Shown piece after piece: positions 8,827 to 17,594 of a stretch of DNA of 64,000 nucleotides. The translations under genes were made by a program, and so were the position numbers. Position 1 is the stretch's first letter. Each line of letters starts with the position of its first letter. The DNA comes from Muribaculaceae bacterium (GTDB lineage Bacteria > Bacteroidota > Bacteroidia > Bacteroidales > Muribaculaceae). Below the pieces are notes generated by a model. That model did no database searches and was not told the origin of the DNA. It was given only the letters and a program-made list of their open reading frames with translations. The stretch is from NCBI GenBank assembly GCA_022509125.1, contig JAFLTU010000002.1, forward strand, positions 62,001 through 126,000. The letters run 5' to 3'.

Positions 8827-11423
8827 GGCCGCAATTTTTTGGATGTCCAGGTGGTCTCAAGTTTACCCGACTTTGTCACGCTGGGGGTCTGGAGTTTTTT
8901 ATTGACAGCCAAGGAACTTTTCTTGACATTGTCTTCCACATAGGCGCTGAGGTCTTTGAGAGTCACGTCGCCCTTAGTCTCCTGCAGCTTCTTGAGAAGG
9001 AAATAGGTGAAAAGTCCATGGTTTTTCTCCGTGTAGGGAAGAGCCGTCTCCTGGTCAGAGGCTGCCGAGAGGATAAACATGTTTCCTTCAGCCTTCACAG
9101 GTTTGGGTTTGAGGGCCACACCACGTGCTTCGGCGAGCATACCTCCCTCACGAGTTGCCCCGCTGAAGCAAGCATCGAGGAAAGCCATCACGTTATCAGC
9201 CCCCATCGCAGAGAGATTGGAATAAAGTTTATTGAGTGGATAAGCTGTGGCGGTATTGGTGCCGTCGCCATCCACCGGGAGAAGATAAGCATCTTTGCTA
9301 CCCTCATCGGGGAAACCATGTCCGGCATAATAGAAAATGATGTCGACTCCGTCGCCGAGGGCGTTGGTGTATTGCCTCAACTGCTCAAGGGCTCCTATCA
9401 TCTCCGCGAATGTGACATTTTCACGAAGTATGATGTTATTTTCAGGTATGCCAAGAGTCTTCTTACAATATTCCGCAAATGTTTCGCCGTCGTTAAGAGC
9501 AGAGGCTACATTTGTGACGTTCTTATAGTCTTCATTTGCAAGAATGAGGGCTACGGTCTTATCGTTTTTTCGTGAAGTCAACGGTATGTTGACATCGACA
9601 TCGCTCTGAGCACGTATCATGCGATTAGAGGAGGCAGGCGTTTGGGTCCTGTTGCCCTCATTTCGGCGGCTGTTGCCTTGAGCGAGGAAGGATCCCACAT
9701 CAATCTTTACGTCGGTGAAGTCATAGTTTGCAGCCGCATCTGAGTTGAAGGCGTATGATTTTCCTGCCGGGGTGACAAACTCCACGGATGCGATAGCCAC
9801 CTGATTATCTTTAATAAAGAAACGGGGGTGGCGTAACTGTATGGAGTTCCATGAGGCTTTGAAGGCTTCCGCCTCTTTGTTTTTAAGAGGCACTTTAATA
9901 GCCATCGGGCCCATTGCCGATGTGATCAGATAAGTTTCGTTGTCAATATCATATGGCTGCAACTCCAGATCTGCAATCCTCAAACGGCCGGCATATCTTG
10001 CAAGATATGATTCCTCGGCAAGTTTACAAAGGCGCTGATATTCCTGATAGACATTGTTTTGGCTTACACGTGCCTGATAGTCATCCATCTTTTCGAATTC
10101 CTTACGCTTTGTCCACTCGGCCAGATTTTCTTCTACATATTTTTCGGCATATGTCTGGAAATCCGGGACTGAAGTAGCCGATTCTCCTTTTGCCGTTTGG
10201 TCGGCGAATACAATAGAATCCGGCATAATGTTCATTTGCACGGGTTGCTGCCCGAGGGCCTCAAGCCTGGTATTAAGGGGCTGGAGTTTCTCGGGTTCGC
10301 CTAAGCAAGCATAGGTGACTGCAAGCGCCCTCAGATATTTAATATCTGTCGGGTCATTGCTCACAATTGTTGGCAAATACATTTCAGCGCTCTGGAAATA
10401 GGAATTTGCCTGACGTTCATATCTTTTGGCAGCCTTTTCATCCGTCTCCATGAGGGCTTTGTTGTGGTATTCAGCCCCCAGGTTATAATAACAAAGAGCC
10501 AGGTGTTGGTTAACCGACAGATTGTTTGGTCTCAGGTCGTAAAGTTGTTGAAAGAGAGGGAGTGCTTCGGCGAAATTACTTTCTGCCTCATAGATGCGAG
10601 CTTGTGCAGAGAGGAGACGCTCATCGTTAGGGCTCATTAAGAGAGCCTTGTCGAGGAGCGGTTGCATTCTATCTGTGTAACCTCCGTCGATGCAGCACTG
10701 GAGAGTCAACATCAAGAGTTGGAAATTTGCCGGATAGAGGTCTACTGAGGCAATCAAGTTGTCTATACCTAATTCGGGAGTGCCGTTGTTGATGCATGCC
10801 TGAGCCAGGAATTGGCTGACGGCTTCGCGTTTATCTGTTACTCCCGTGTCGATATAGGCGTTGAGATACTTGATAGCCTTCGGGAAATTTTCCGAGTTGT
10901 AGGCTGAAGAGGCTGCTATATAAAGGAGAGCCGGGAAAGTCTGAGAAGTAGATTTCGGCATTTTGTATTCGGGTTCGAGCATTATGTCGGCATAGATTGA
11001 AGCGAAATCAGCAAGGTTTTCCTGATCTTTTTTCCCTGAATAAAAAGCAGCGCCCCTCATGAATTGGTTTCCGATATCGCGGATGATACCATATAGCATG
11101 GATCGGTCGGAATCTTGGAGACTTGGTGCATCCAGTGCATCCGTCACTTTGCCATAAGTCTCCTTGACGATTGGATAAAGCTCTTCTTCGGCTATTCCGT
11201 CATATTGCACAAACTTGAGGTTCTTATATGCTTCGGAGGCTTGTTCAACAAGCATTGCACTGATAGAGTCGGCTTGGGCTTGCATTTCTTCAGGAGAAAG
11301 TTCACCTGATGACTCGGGAAGCAGAGTCTCAAATTGAGGCATTGCCTTCAATCTCATGAAGGGACTGAGGGCAATGACCAATGATGCAGTTAAAACTGGA
11401 ATTAATAATCTTTTAATTTTCAT
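8823..11423 (-). CDS. TPR and caspase-like (C14) protease, exported
   Basis: The 866-residue protein has an N-terminal signal sequence (residues 1-27) and a run of TPR-like helices (about 60-400, e.g. the ALLMSPNDERLLSAQARIYE unit). A beta-rich domain follows (about 430-580), and it is also present in the neighbouring propeller protein. The caspase domain (about 620-850) has the catalytic dyad: His702 in YYAGHGFPDEG and Cys752 in FLDACFSGATREGG. Bacterial caspase homologues (metacaspase or orthocaspase type) cleave after basic or acidic residues; specificity cannot be predicted here. The signal peptide implies a periplasmic location, unusual for regulated cell-death caspases. The gene sits 48 bases after the propeller gene and overlaps the DUF4384 gene. 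Confidence 0.85.
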   Translation of the reverse strand: MKIKRLLIPVLTASLVIALSPFMRLKAMPQFETLLPESSGELSPEEMQAQADSISAMLVEQASEAYKNLKFVQYDGIAEEELYPIVKETYGKVTDALDAPSLQDSDRSMLYGIIRDIGNQFMRGAAFYSGKKDQENLADFASIYADIMLEPEYKMPKSTSQTFPALLYIAASSAYNSENFPKAIKYLNAYIDTGVTDKREAVSQFLAQACINNGTPELGIDNLIASVDLYPANFQLLMLTLQCCIDGGYTDRMQPLLDKALLMSPNDERLLSAQARIYEAESNFAEALPLFQQLYDLRPNNLSVNQHLALCYYNLGAEYHNKALMETDEKAAKRYERQANSYFQSAEMYLPTIVSNDPTDIKYLRALAVTYACLGEPEKLQPLNTRLEALGQQPVQMNIMPDSIVFADQTAKGESATSVPDFQTYAEKYVEENLAEWTKRKEFEKMDDYQARVSQNNVYQEYQRLCKLAEESYLARYAGRLRIADLELQPYDIDNETYLITSAMGPMAIKVPLKNKEAEAFKASWNSIQLRHPRFFIKDNQVAIASVEFVTPAGKSYAFNSDAAANYDFTDVKIDVGSFLAQGNSRRNEGNRTQTPASSNRMIRAQSDVDVNIPLTSRKNDKTVALILANEDYKNVTNVASALNDGETFAEYCKKTLGIPENNIILRENVTFAEMIGALEQLRQYTNALGDGVDIIFYYAGHGFPDEGSKDAYLLPVDGDGTNTATAYPLNKLYSNLSAMGADNVMAFLDACFSGATREGGMLAEARGVALKPKPVKAEGNMFILSAASDQETALPYTEKNHGLFTYFLLKKLQETKGDVTLKDLSAYVEDNVKKSSLAVNKKLQTPSVTKSGKLETTWTSKKLRP

Positions 11424-11471
11424 TTTTCAAGATTAGGGATGAATATTTTTCCCCCTTTGTTTAAAAGGGGA

Positions 11472-13562
11472 TTAGAAGGCATCGACGAAAGTGAAGGTTG
11501 CGGTGATACGGCGGAACTCCGAACCTTTGCCTTCACTGACTTTAACGTCATAACGATAGTCTTTATTCATTTTGTCGAGACCTTCTACATTTTTTTCAAG
11601 GAAGTCTTGCACTCCAAGCGCCCTGACAAGAGCCAGCTGTGGATTCTCCTTGATGCCACCCTTCTTTGTGACTGTAAGGGTTGTAAGCTGGTCGTTGAGA
11701 TAGACTGGTTCATCCTCGATTTCACCGTAGGCTCCATCATAGGCGATACCATTAACAATAGGAGTGGCATCGGCTGTGCCCACAAGATTTATTTTCAGTT
11801 TTTTGCCCTCTTTCAAATATTGATTCATATCTCCTTCGAAGGCTTGTTTTACGATTTTGAGCATTGCTGAGGCCGCTCCAGACTCATCCACGTGATACTT
11901 GCCGGGCTTGAAGTCTTCCTGTGCCGAAAATTCGGGATCTACCTGATAAGTGAAGTTCACTTCATAGTTGAGGATCTTATTACCGTTAGCATCATAGTCT
12001 GGCACAACTCTTGAATTCACGGCAATGTTGGTGTGGTCGGAGATAACGTCTTGTTGCTTAGCCTCCTCAACTACCTGCTCTCTTAGTTCCTGAAGTTTCA
12101 TTTCCTCCATTTGTTGCTGTTGCAAAAGCTCAAGGGAAATATCATCGGAATTCATGAAACTCATGGATTCACGAAGGAGGTTATCATAGATATAGGTTTT
12201 TCCTGTCGCGGTGTTTTCAACTCTCGCATAAACGATTTCAAATGTGTCGTCGGGGAGAATGCCATACTGCACTTCAGAGAATTTGATAAGTGAGGGGTCG
12301 GAGAAGCTTAAGACATCATCCTCGGGCACATTCAGGAAGATTGCAGGCATGGAGTCGAAATTAAGAGCAAGAACTCCGTTGCTGCGGTCGTATGAACCGA
12401 AACTCATTGTCTGGCCTGAAAGTATATCACCTGCAAAGTTTGTGGAGATCTCATCCTCAAGAAGGCGACGACGTTTGTTGATTGATTCCTGGTTGACACG
12501 CGCCTGGTATTCTTCCAGGGTTTCGTCGGGCATCATCCTCATCCATTCTTCCATCTGGCGGTCAACCTCTTCTTGAATCAATTGAGAATAGAAGGGCTCG
12601 AGGTCGGGAAGGCGTCTCACTTCCACGTTGTTGTTCATAGCCGTAGCGAGGAGTGTGTTGCGATGAGAGTCTGTGATGAAGGTCAGGTCGGTCACACCTC
12701 CAAGAGGCATTTCGAAATATTGGCGTTCAGTGTCTCTGACGAGATTGACGAGAGTGACTACATCGGGAGAGGTAACCACTGCAACATATTTACCATCAAA
12801 ATTGAAGTCAACAGCGAGGCCTTCGCCTAGATTGTCTATCATTTTCCGAAGGTCGAAGCTGCGAGTGTTGTAGATATAAAGCACACCATCGGCGGTTAGC
12901 ACAGCGAAATCGGTGGTATTGGGCGAGAAGGCGATATCGTTGATTGGGTCGTCCTCTTCAGTTTGCCATCTGACGCTCTTCTGCTCTATATTGTAGACCA
13001 CAACCTTGTTACCGTTGACAGCGGCGAGAAAATATCCGTTAGGGCTGGTTGCCATCATTTGAGGCACAAATCCGTTGCAGTCGATTTCACCCACGGGCAG
13101 GAATTTCTTGGTTTCAAGGAAATATATCTTGCCTCCAGCGGCCACAGCCAACTGGCGTGCGTCGGGCATAAAAGCAGCCGCGGTGGGTTGTCCGTATTTC
13201 TTTACATTGAATGAGAAAGTGTTTTCAGCGGTTGTGGTATTCACAACGTCCAATGCGCTCACATTCTTTTTATTCTTATGAACCACAGCAAGGTTCAGAC
13301 CCGAAGGATTGACTACGAAATTGATTACTGTATCGTTATGTTCCTTGATGGTGGCTCCGGAAAGAGTTGAGACACTGTGCCGGCCAGCCGCGTAAGCAGT
13401 TGTAAAGAAAGGTTCTATAGAGTGGGGGGTAGCCACATGTTTGAAATTATAGATTTTAGTGGCCTGTGATGTTTCCGCTTTTTCTTCTTGAGCTACAGCT
13501 GAGTTAGGAAGAATAACAACTGCACCTAAAACAAGGGCAAATGGAAAAAATGTGGGTTTCAT
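11472..13562 (-). CDS. Secreted WD40/YVTN-like beta-propeller protein
   Basis: The 696-residue protein starts with a signal peptide ending near NSAVAQ. Residues about 60-330 are propeller-like blades with repeated 'xxxFSPxxxxxAVxxxDGxxxxYN' character (e.g. DIAFSPNTTDFAVLTADG). Residues about 335-480 contain the same uncharacterised domain as the caspase gene (EEWMRMMPDETLEEYQARV, then a beta-rich part). A glutamine-rich coiled segment and a C-terminal beta domain follow (about 520-696). The C-terminal region somewhat resembles OmpA-type or 'DUF' envelope domains, but no peptidoglycan-binding motif is clear. It is the first gene of the minus-strand operon that also contains the caspase, and it may be a scaffold for substrate recognition. 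Confidence 0.65.
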   Translation of the reverse strand: MKPTFFPFALVLGAVVILPNSAVAQEEKAETSQATKIYNFKHVATPHSIEPFFTTAYAAGRHSVSTLSGATIKEHNDTVINFVVNPSGLNLAVVHKNKKNVSALDVVNTTTAENTFSFNVKKYGQPTAAAFMPDARQLAVAAGGKIYFLETKKFLPVGEIDCNGFVPQMMATSPNGYFLAAVNGNKVVVYNIEQKSVRWQTEEDDPINDIAFSPNTTDFAVLTADGVLYIYNTRSFDLRKMIDNLGEGLAVDFNFDGKYVAVVTSPDVVTLVNLVRDTERQYFEMPLGGVTDLTFITDSHRNTLLATAMNNNVEVRRLPDLEPFYSQLIQEEVDRQMEEWMRMMPDETLEEYQARVNQESINKRRRLLEDEISTNFAGDILSGQTMSFGSYDRSNGVLALNFDSMPAIFLNVPEDDVLSFSDPSLIKFSEVQYGILPDDTFEIVYARVENTATGKTYIYDNLLRESMSFMNSDDISLELLQQQQMEEMKLQELREQVVEEAKQQDVISDHTNIAVNSRVVPDYDANGNKILNYEVNFTYQVDPEFSAQEDFKPGKYHVDESGAASAMLKIVKQAFEGDMNQYLKEGKKLKINLVGTADATPIVNGIAYDGAYGEIEDEPVYLNDQLTTLTVTKKGGIKENPQLALVRALGVQDFLEKNVEGLDKMNKDYRYDVKVSEGKGSEFRRITATFTFVDAF

Positions 13563-13619
13563 ATTATGATGTTTGTAAGAGGCAATCTTACCTCATATGA
13601 AATTGTTGTAAAAAGTATG

Positions 13620-13627
13620 CAAATTTA
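13620..13627 (-). promoter_or_regulatory. -7 element upstream of the envelope operon
   Basis: Read on the minus strand this is TAAATTTG, a perfect TAnnTTTG box, 58 bases before the propeller gene's ATG. No exact TTTG is seen at the -33 spacing, so only the -7 box supports it. Confidence 0.45.
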
Positions 13628-13694
13628 GTTAATTTTTTTCATTGATTAAAAGAAAAATGGCTTTGCATCTACAGTAAAAACGGTTGAAACAATG

Positions 13695-14600
13695 TTAACC
13701 CCGACCTTGCTGGATTTTTGAATGGTGAAGCTTAATAATGGCCTCTTCTAGTTTTTTATTGAAGAGGATTCTTTTTTGGTCTTTTCTCCATCCCCATTTA
13801 TTAAAATATTTGATCATATTGATGATATGGATTTTGAGCATCCGAAGGTTTTTTCGCGAAGCTGCTTGATGCTCATGTATAATTGAAACTTTAGGATAAT
13901 ATAGAGTGATCCATTTTTCATGGATTCGACGCGTTATGTCAATGTCTTCAGGATACATAAAAAACCTTTCATCAAAGAGGCCGACGTCTTTAAGAGCCTC
14001 AATTCTAAAAAGAAGAAAGGAGCCGAGGAGGTATGGCACATTCAGGGGATAGTCGTGATCGTGGGAAGCCAGAAGATATCTTTGCAATCTTTTCTTTATC
14101 AAGTTATGAGGTAAAAACCTTTTAGCAAATAAGATAAAAGGATCTGGGAGCATTCGGCATGTATATTGCAAGTAGCCGTTTGGATAAAAAACTTTCGGGG
14201 CGATAAGACCTATATTATCATCTTCCTCAAGTTTGGTTATTAATTCTGTTAATACATCCTCAACCCAATAGACATCGGCATTCATCACCAGATGATATTT
14301 AGCGTCGGTTTCCATAGCTTTTTTAATAGCTATGTTGTGTCCGGCTCCAAAACCATCATTTGAGACATGATAATATTCAGTTCTATTAAAAAGGGGCACA
14401 ATATTTTTAAGGCTGTCTGAGTTGCTGTTGTCGATGACATAAATTTTAGAAACCAAATGATGATCCACACAGTTAAGAGCCTGTTTAAGTTGGGAAGGGG
14501 GAGTATCGTGAACAACTATAGAAACTGTTAACTTCCCAAATTTTTCCCAAGGTTCGATATAGTTAGGGTCTTTATATTTAGTCGAGATGCTATTTTCCAT
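13695..14600 (-). CDS. Family 2 glycosyltransferase (rhamnosyltransferase-like)
   Basis: The 301-residue protein is a GT2 enzyme. VSIVVHDTPPSQL begins the Rossmann-type fold, IYVIDNSNSD holds the nucleotide-binding aspartate, and LVMNADVYW is the DxD-type metal site. GLFDERFFMYPEDIDITRRI carries the ED acceptor-side motif seen in WbbL/rhamnosyltransferase relatives. It probably adds a sugar to an O-antigen, capsule or other surface glycan. It stands alone, between the envelope operon and a divergent Ca2+-ATPase, rather than in a glycan cluster. The gene is noticeably more AT-rich than its neighbours, which may reflect transfer. Confidence 0.85.
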   Translation of the reverse strand: MENSISTKYKDPNYIEPWEKFGKLTVSIVVHDTPPSQLKQALNCVDHHLVSKIYVIDNSNSDSLKNIVPLFNRTEYYHVSNDGFGAGHNIAIKKAMETDAKYHLVMNADVYWVEDVLTELITKLEEDDNIGLIAPKVFYPNGYLQYTCRMLPDPFILFAKRFLPHNLIKKRLQRYLLASHDHDYPLNVPYLLGSFLLFRIEALKDVGLFDERFFMYPEDIDITRRIHEKWITLYYPKVSIIHEHQAASRKNLRMLKIHIINMIKYFNKWGWRKDQKRILFNKKLEEAIIKLHHSKIQQGRG

Positions 14601-14667
14601 AACGAAAATAATAATAAGCGAATTAAATGAATAATCTAATTTAATAAAGATTTTGGGTTGAATTTAT

Positions 14668-14675
14668 TATTTTTG
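14668..14675 (+). promoter_or_regulatory. -7 element upstream of the Ca2+-ATPase gene
   Basis: TATTTTTG fits TAnnTTTG and lies 91 bases before the ATG at 14767. No TTTG is found at the right distance upstream, so support is partial. Confidence 0.4.
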
Positions 14676-14766
14676 CAAGATAATTGCAGGGAAGTGTAGG
14701 GAAATATGATTTTATTTTTCCCAAGACTGCTATAACTAACTAAACTAAAGAAACCATTAGGGAATA

Positions 14767-17418
14767 ATGAAGACAACGCAACACTACAAAGGGTTGACCG
14801 ACTCACAAATAGCAGAGAGCCGGAAAATCCATGGCGTCAACATTCTGACTCCTCCCAAGAAAGAGTCTCTGTTTAAAAGATACTTAGAGAAATTCGGCGA
14901 CCCATTGATTATAATATTGTTGATTGCCGGGGCGGCATCACTAGGCATCTCAATCTATGAAATCACCGTGTTGAAACTCGGGTTCAAGGTTTTCTTCGAG
15001 CCGATAGGCATCTTCATAGCTATATTGCTGGCCACCGGATTGGCCTTTATTTTCGAATTAAAGGCCGACAAGGAGTTTGCCCTTCTCAATCAGGTGAACG
15101 ACGATGAACCGGTGCAAGTGATCCGTGATGGAAATGCAGTTCAGATTCCGAGAAAAGACGTAGTCGTTGGTGATATAGTGATTATCAACACCGGCGAGGA
15201 AGTGCCCGCAGACGGAGAACTTCTTGAGGCAATCAGTCTGAATATCGACGAATCGTCGCTTACGGGAGAACCGATAGCCCATAAGACTACAAATCCCGAT
15301 GATTTCGACCGGGAGGCCACCTTCCCCTCCAACCATGCCATGAAGGGCACCAAAGTGATGGAGGGCCATGGTGTGATGCGAATCACAGCCGTGGGCGACA
15401 AAACTGAAAACGGAAAAGTCTTTGAGGCAGCTCAGATCGACGATAGTGTCAAGACTCCTCTCAACGAGCAACTCGATGGCCTTGGCGACCTGATCACTAA
15501 AGTCTCTTATGCTTTCGCCGCCCTTATAGTGATAGGTCGTTTATGGATGTATTTCATAGACCTCCAAGGATTTGAATGGATTAATTTCATCGCCTATCTT
15601 TTGCAGAGCATAATGATTGCCGTGACTTTGATTGTGGTCGCCGTGCCGGAAGGACTTCCGATGGCCGTGACTCTTTCGCTTGCCTATTCTATGAGGCGAA
15701 TGCTCAAGACCAACAATCTGGTTCGCAAGATGCATGCATGCGAAACAATGGGAGCAACCACTGTGATTTGCACCGATAAGACGGGCACCTTGACCCAGAA
15801 CCAGATGCAGGTCTATAAATCAGATTTCTTCGGCAATCCTTCCGATATTGTGATTTATGAAAGTATGGCCGTTAATTCCACAGCCCAGCTAAACCTGACG
15901 GAGGAAAAACCTCAAGTGTTGGGTAATCCGACAGAGGGAGCCCTCCTTCTTTGGCTGGCCTCGCGTGGAATCGACTATAATGCCCTCCGGGATTCCACAA
16001 CCCGCCTTGCCGAGATTCCATTCTCTACCGAAAGGAAATATATGGCAACCATAGTGAAGAGTTCCACGGGGGAGAAGGTGCTTTATGTCAAGGGAGCCCC
16101 TGAGATAGTATTCTCGATGTGTGAAAACACAGAGGGAGTGACCAAGGAGGAGCTTAACGCCCAACTATTTGAGTATCAAAATATGGCGATGCGCACTCTT
16201 GGATTCGCCTATATGGTTTTGACCGATGAATATGGAGTCATAGATGGCAACAAACTTAATGCGAAAGGACTGAAATTTTTGGGAATTGTTGCCATTTCCG
16301 ATCCCGTCAGAGGAGATGTTCCGGAAGCAGTCAGGGAAGTTATAGACGCAGGAATCGGGGTTAAGATAGTGACTGGCGATACTCCTGGCACCGCTAAGGA
16401 AATAGGACGCCAGATCGGCCTATGGAACGATTCTGAAGATGGTGAAAATAATATCATCACAGGCCCGGAATTTGAGGCTCTCACTGATGATCAAGTTAAA
16501 GAGAGGGTAAAAGACCTCAAGATTATAGCCAGGGCACGTCCGCTCGACAAGAAGAGGCTTGTGGAGGCTTTGCAGGCAGGCAACGAGGTGGTGGCCGTCA
16601 CCGGCGATGGCACAAACGACGCTCCTGCCCTCAAGAGTGCCCATGTCGGACTCTCGATGGGCGACGGTACATCAGTAGCCAAGGAGGCCTCAGACATCAC
16701 CATTATCGACAATTCCTTCTCTTCAATCGGAAGAGCCGTGATGTGGGGCAGGTCGCTTTTCCAAAACATCCAGAAATTCATACTCTTCCAGATGACTGTC
16801 AACGTGGCCGCATGTTTCGTTGTGCTCGCCGGTGCTTTCATGGGTATGGAGTCGCCTCTAACCGTGACCCAGATGCTATGGGTTAACCTCATTATGGACA
16901 CCTTCGCAGCCATGGCATTAGCCTCGTTGCCTCCGACAAGAAGTGTGATGAACGAGAAACCGCGATCCCGGGAGGCTTTCATCATCTCCCCGGCAATGTG
17001 GAAATTCATAATAGGAGTCGGCGGTATTTTCTTCTGTATTCTAATAGGGTTCGTCTACTATTTCGAACATACCGACATCACAAGTCTTACAGAACTTTGG
17101 AGAGTGCCATTCGGAGAGAACAACGGACTTTCGGAATATGAACTCTCGCTCTTCTTCACTATGTTTGTATTCCTTCAGTTCTGGAACATGTTTAATGCCC
17201 GGGCATTCGCGACAGGCAAATCAGCCTTCCATTTCAAGAATTGTGGAAGTTTCCTCTTCATTGCAGCCATCATCTTCGGCGGTCAAATCTTGATTGTGGA
17301 ATTAGGTCGGGAATTCTTCAATGTAGTACCCCTCAAATTCCTTGATTGGGTAATCATCGTGGGGTGCACCTCAGTAGTCCTTTGGATAGGAGAGTTGGTA
17401 AGACTCTTTAAAAAATAG
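14767..17418 (+). CDS. P-type Ca2+-transporting ATPase (PMCA/SERCA-like)
   Basis: The 883-residue protein has the full P-type ATPase set. The actuator motif is SLTGEP, and VPEGLPMAV in helix 4 is the ion-binding PEGL typical of calcium pumps. The phosphorylated aspartate is Asp337 in CTDKTGTLT, the nucleotide-domain motif is KGAPE, and the hinge motif is TGDGTNDAPAL. About ten membrane helices are distributed as in the family. The IIB (calmodulin-type) resemblance and PEGLP motif point to Ca2+ export from the cytoplasm. The gene is monocistronic, with its own -7 box upstream and a strong terminator at 17441-17482. Confidence 0.9.
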   Translation: MKTTQHYKGLTDSQIAESRKIHGVNILTPPKKESLFKRYLEKFGDPLIIILLIAGAASLGISIYEITVLKLGFKVFFEPIGIFIAILLATGLAFIFELKADKEFALLNQVNDDEPVQVIRDGNAVQIPRKDVVVGDIVIINTGEEVPADGELLEAISLNIDESSLTGEPIAHKTTNPDDFDREATFPSNHAMKGTKVMEGHGVMRITAVGDKTENGKVFEAAQIDDSVKTPLNEQLDGLGDLITKVSYAFAALIVIGRLWMYFIDLQGFEWINFIAYLLQSIMIAVTLIVVAVPEGLPMAVTLSLAYSMRRMLKTNNLVRKMHACETMGATTVICTDKTGTLTQNQMQVYKSDFFGNPSDIVIYESMAVNSTAQLNLTEEKPQVLGNPTEGALLLWLASRGIDYNALRDSTTRLAEIPFSTERKYMATIVKSSTGEKVLYVKGAPEIVFSMCENTEGVTKEELNAQLFEYQNMAMRTLGFAYMVLTDEYGVIDGNKLNAKGLKFLGIVAISDPVRGDVPEAVREVIDAGIGVKIVTGDTPGTAKEIGRQIGLWNDSEDGENNIITGPEFEALTDDQVKERVKDLKIIARARPLDKKRLVEALQAGNEVVAVTGDGTNDAPALKSAHVGLSMGDGTSVAKEASDITIIDNSFSSIGRAVMWGRSLFQNIQKFILFQMTVNVAACFVVLAGAFMGMESPLTVTQMLWVNLIMDTFAAMALASLPPTRSVMNEKPRSREAFIISPAMWKFIIGVGGIFFCILIGFVYYFEHTDITSLTELWRVPFGENNGLSEYELSLFFTMFVFLQFWNMFNARAFATGKSAFHFKNCGSFLFIAAIIFGGQILIVELGREFFNVVPLKFLDWVIIVGCTSVVLWIGELVRLFKK

Positions 17419-17440
17419 AAGAAACTATATAAAACGGGGA

Positions 17441-17482
17441 GCCGGATAAATGGTAAATAGACTTTTATCCGGCTTTTCTTTT
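17441..17482 (+). terminator. Strong terminator separating the Ca2+-ATPase from the T6SS locus
   Basis: GCCGGATAAA (17441-17450) pairs perfectly with TTTATCCGGC (17464-17473) around a 13-base loop. TTTTCTTTT follows. It isolates the secretion locus from upstream transcription. Confidence 0.9.
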
Positions 17483-17514
17483 GTGGAAAAAATCATTTTT
17501 TATTGAATTAAGAC

Positions 17515-17548
17515 TTTGGGGATTATTCAATTATTTTTATTAATTTTG
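17515..17548 (+). promoter_or_regulatory. Promoter of the T6SS/ubiquitin-like locus
   Basis: TTTG (17515-17518) and TAATTTTG (17541-17548, TAnnTTTG) are 22 bases apart, one more than the usual 19-21. The start site would be near 17555, with a leader of about 40 bases before the clpV ATG at 17595. It is the only good promoter-like pair noticed in gaps of the 29-kb block, suggesting a long operon, although internal weak promoters cannot be excluded. Confidence 0.6.
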
Positions 17549-17594
17549 TTTTTTATAAACTTTGGCTCAACACCTTGGGCGAAAAAGAGAGAAA

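Noticed and set aside
17562-17594. TTG start for ClpV
   Set aside because: An ATG 33 bases downstream gives the usual N-terminus, and the TTG lies only a few bases from the predicted transcription start.
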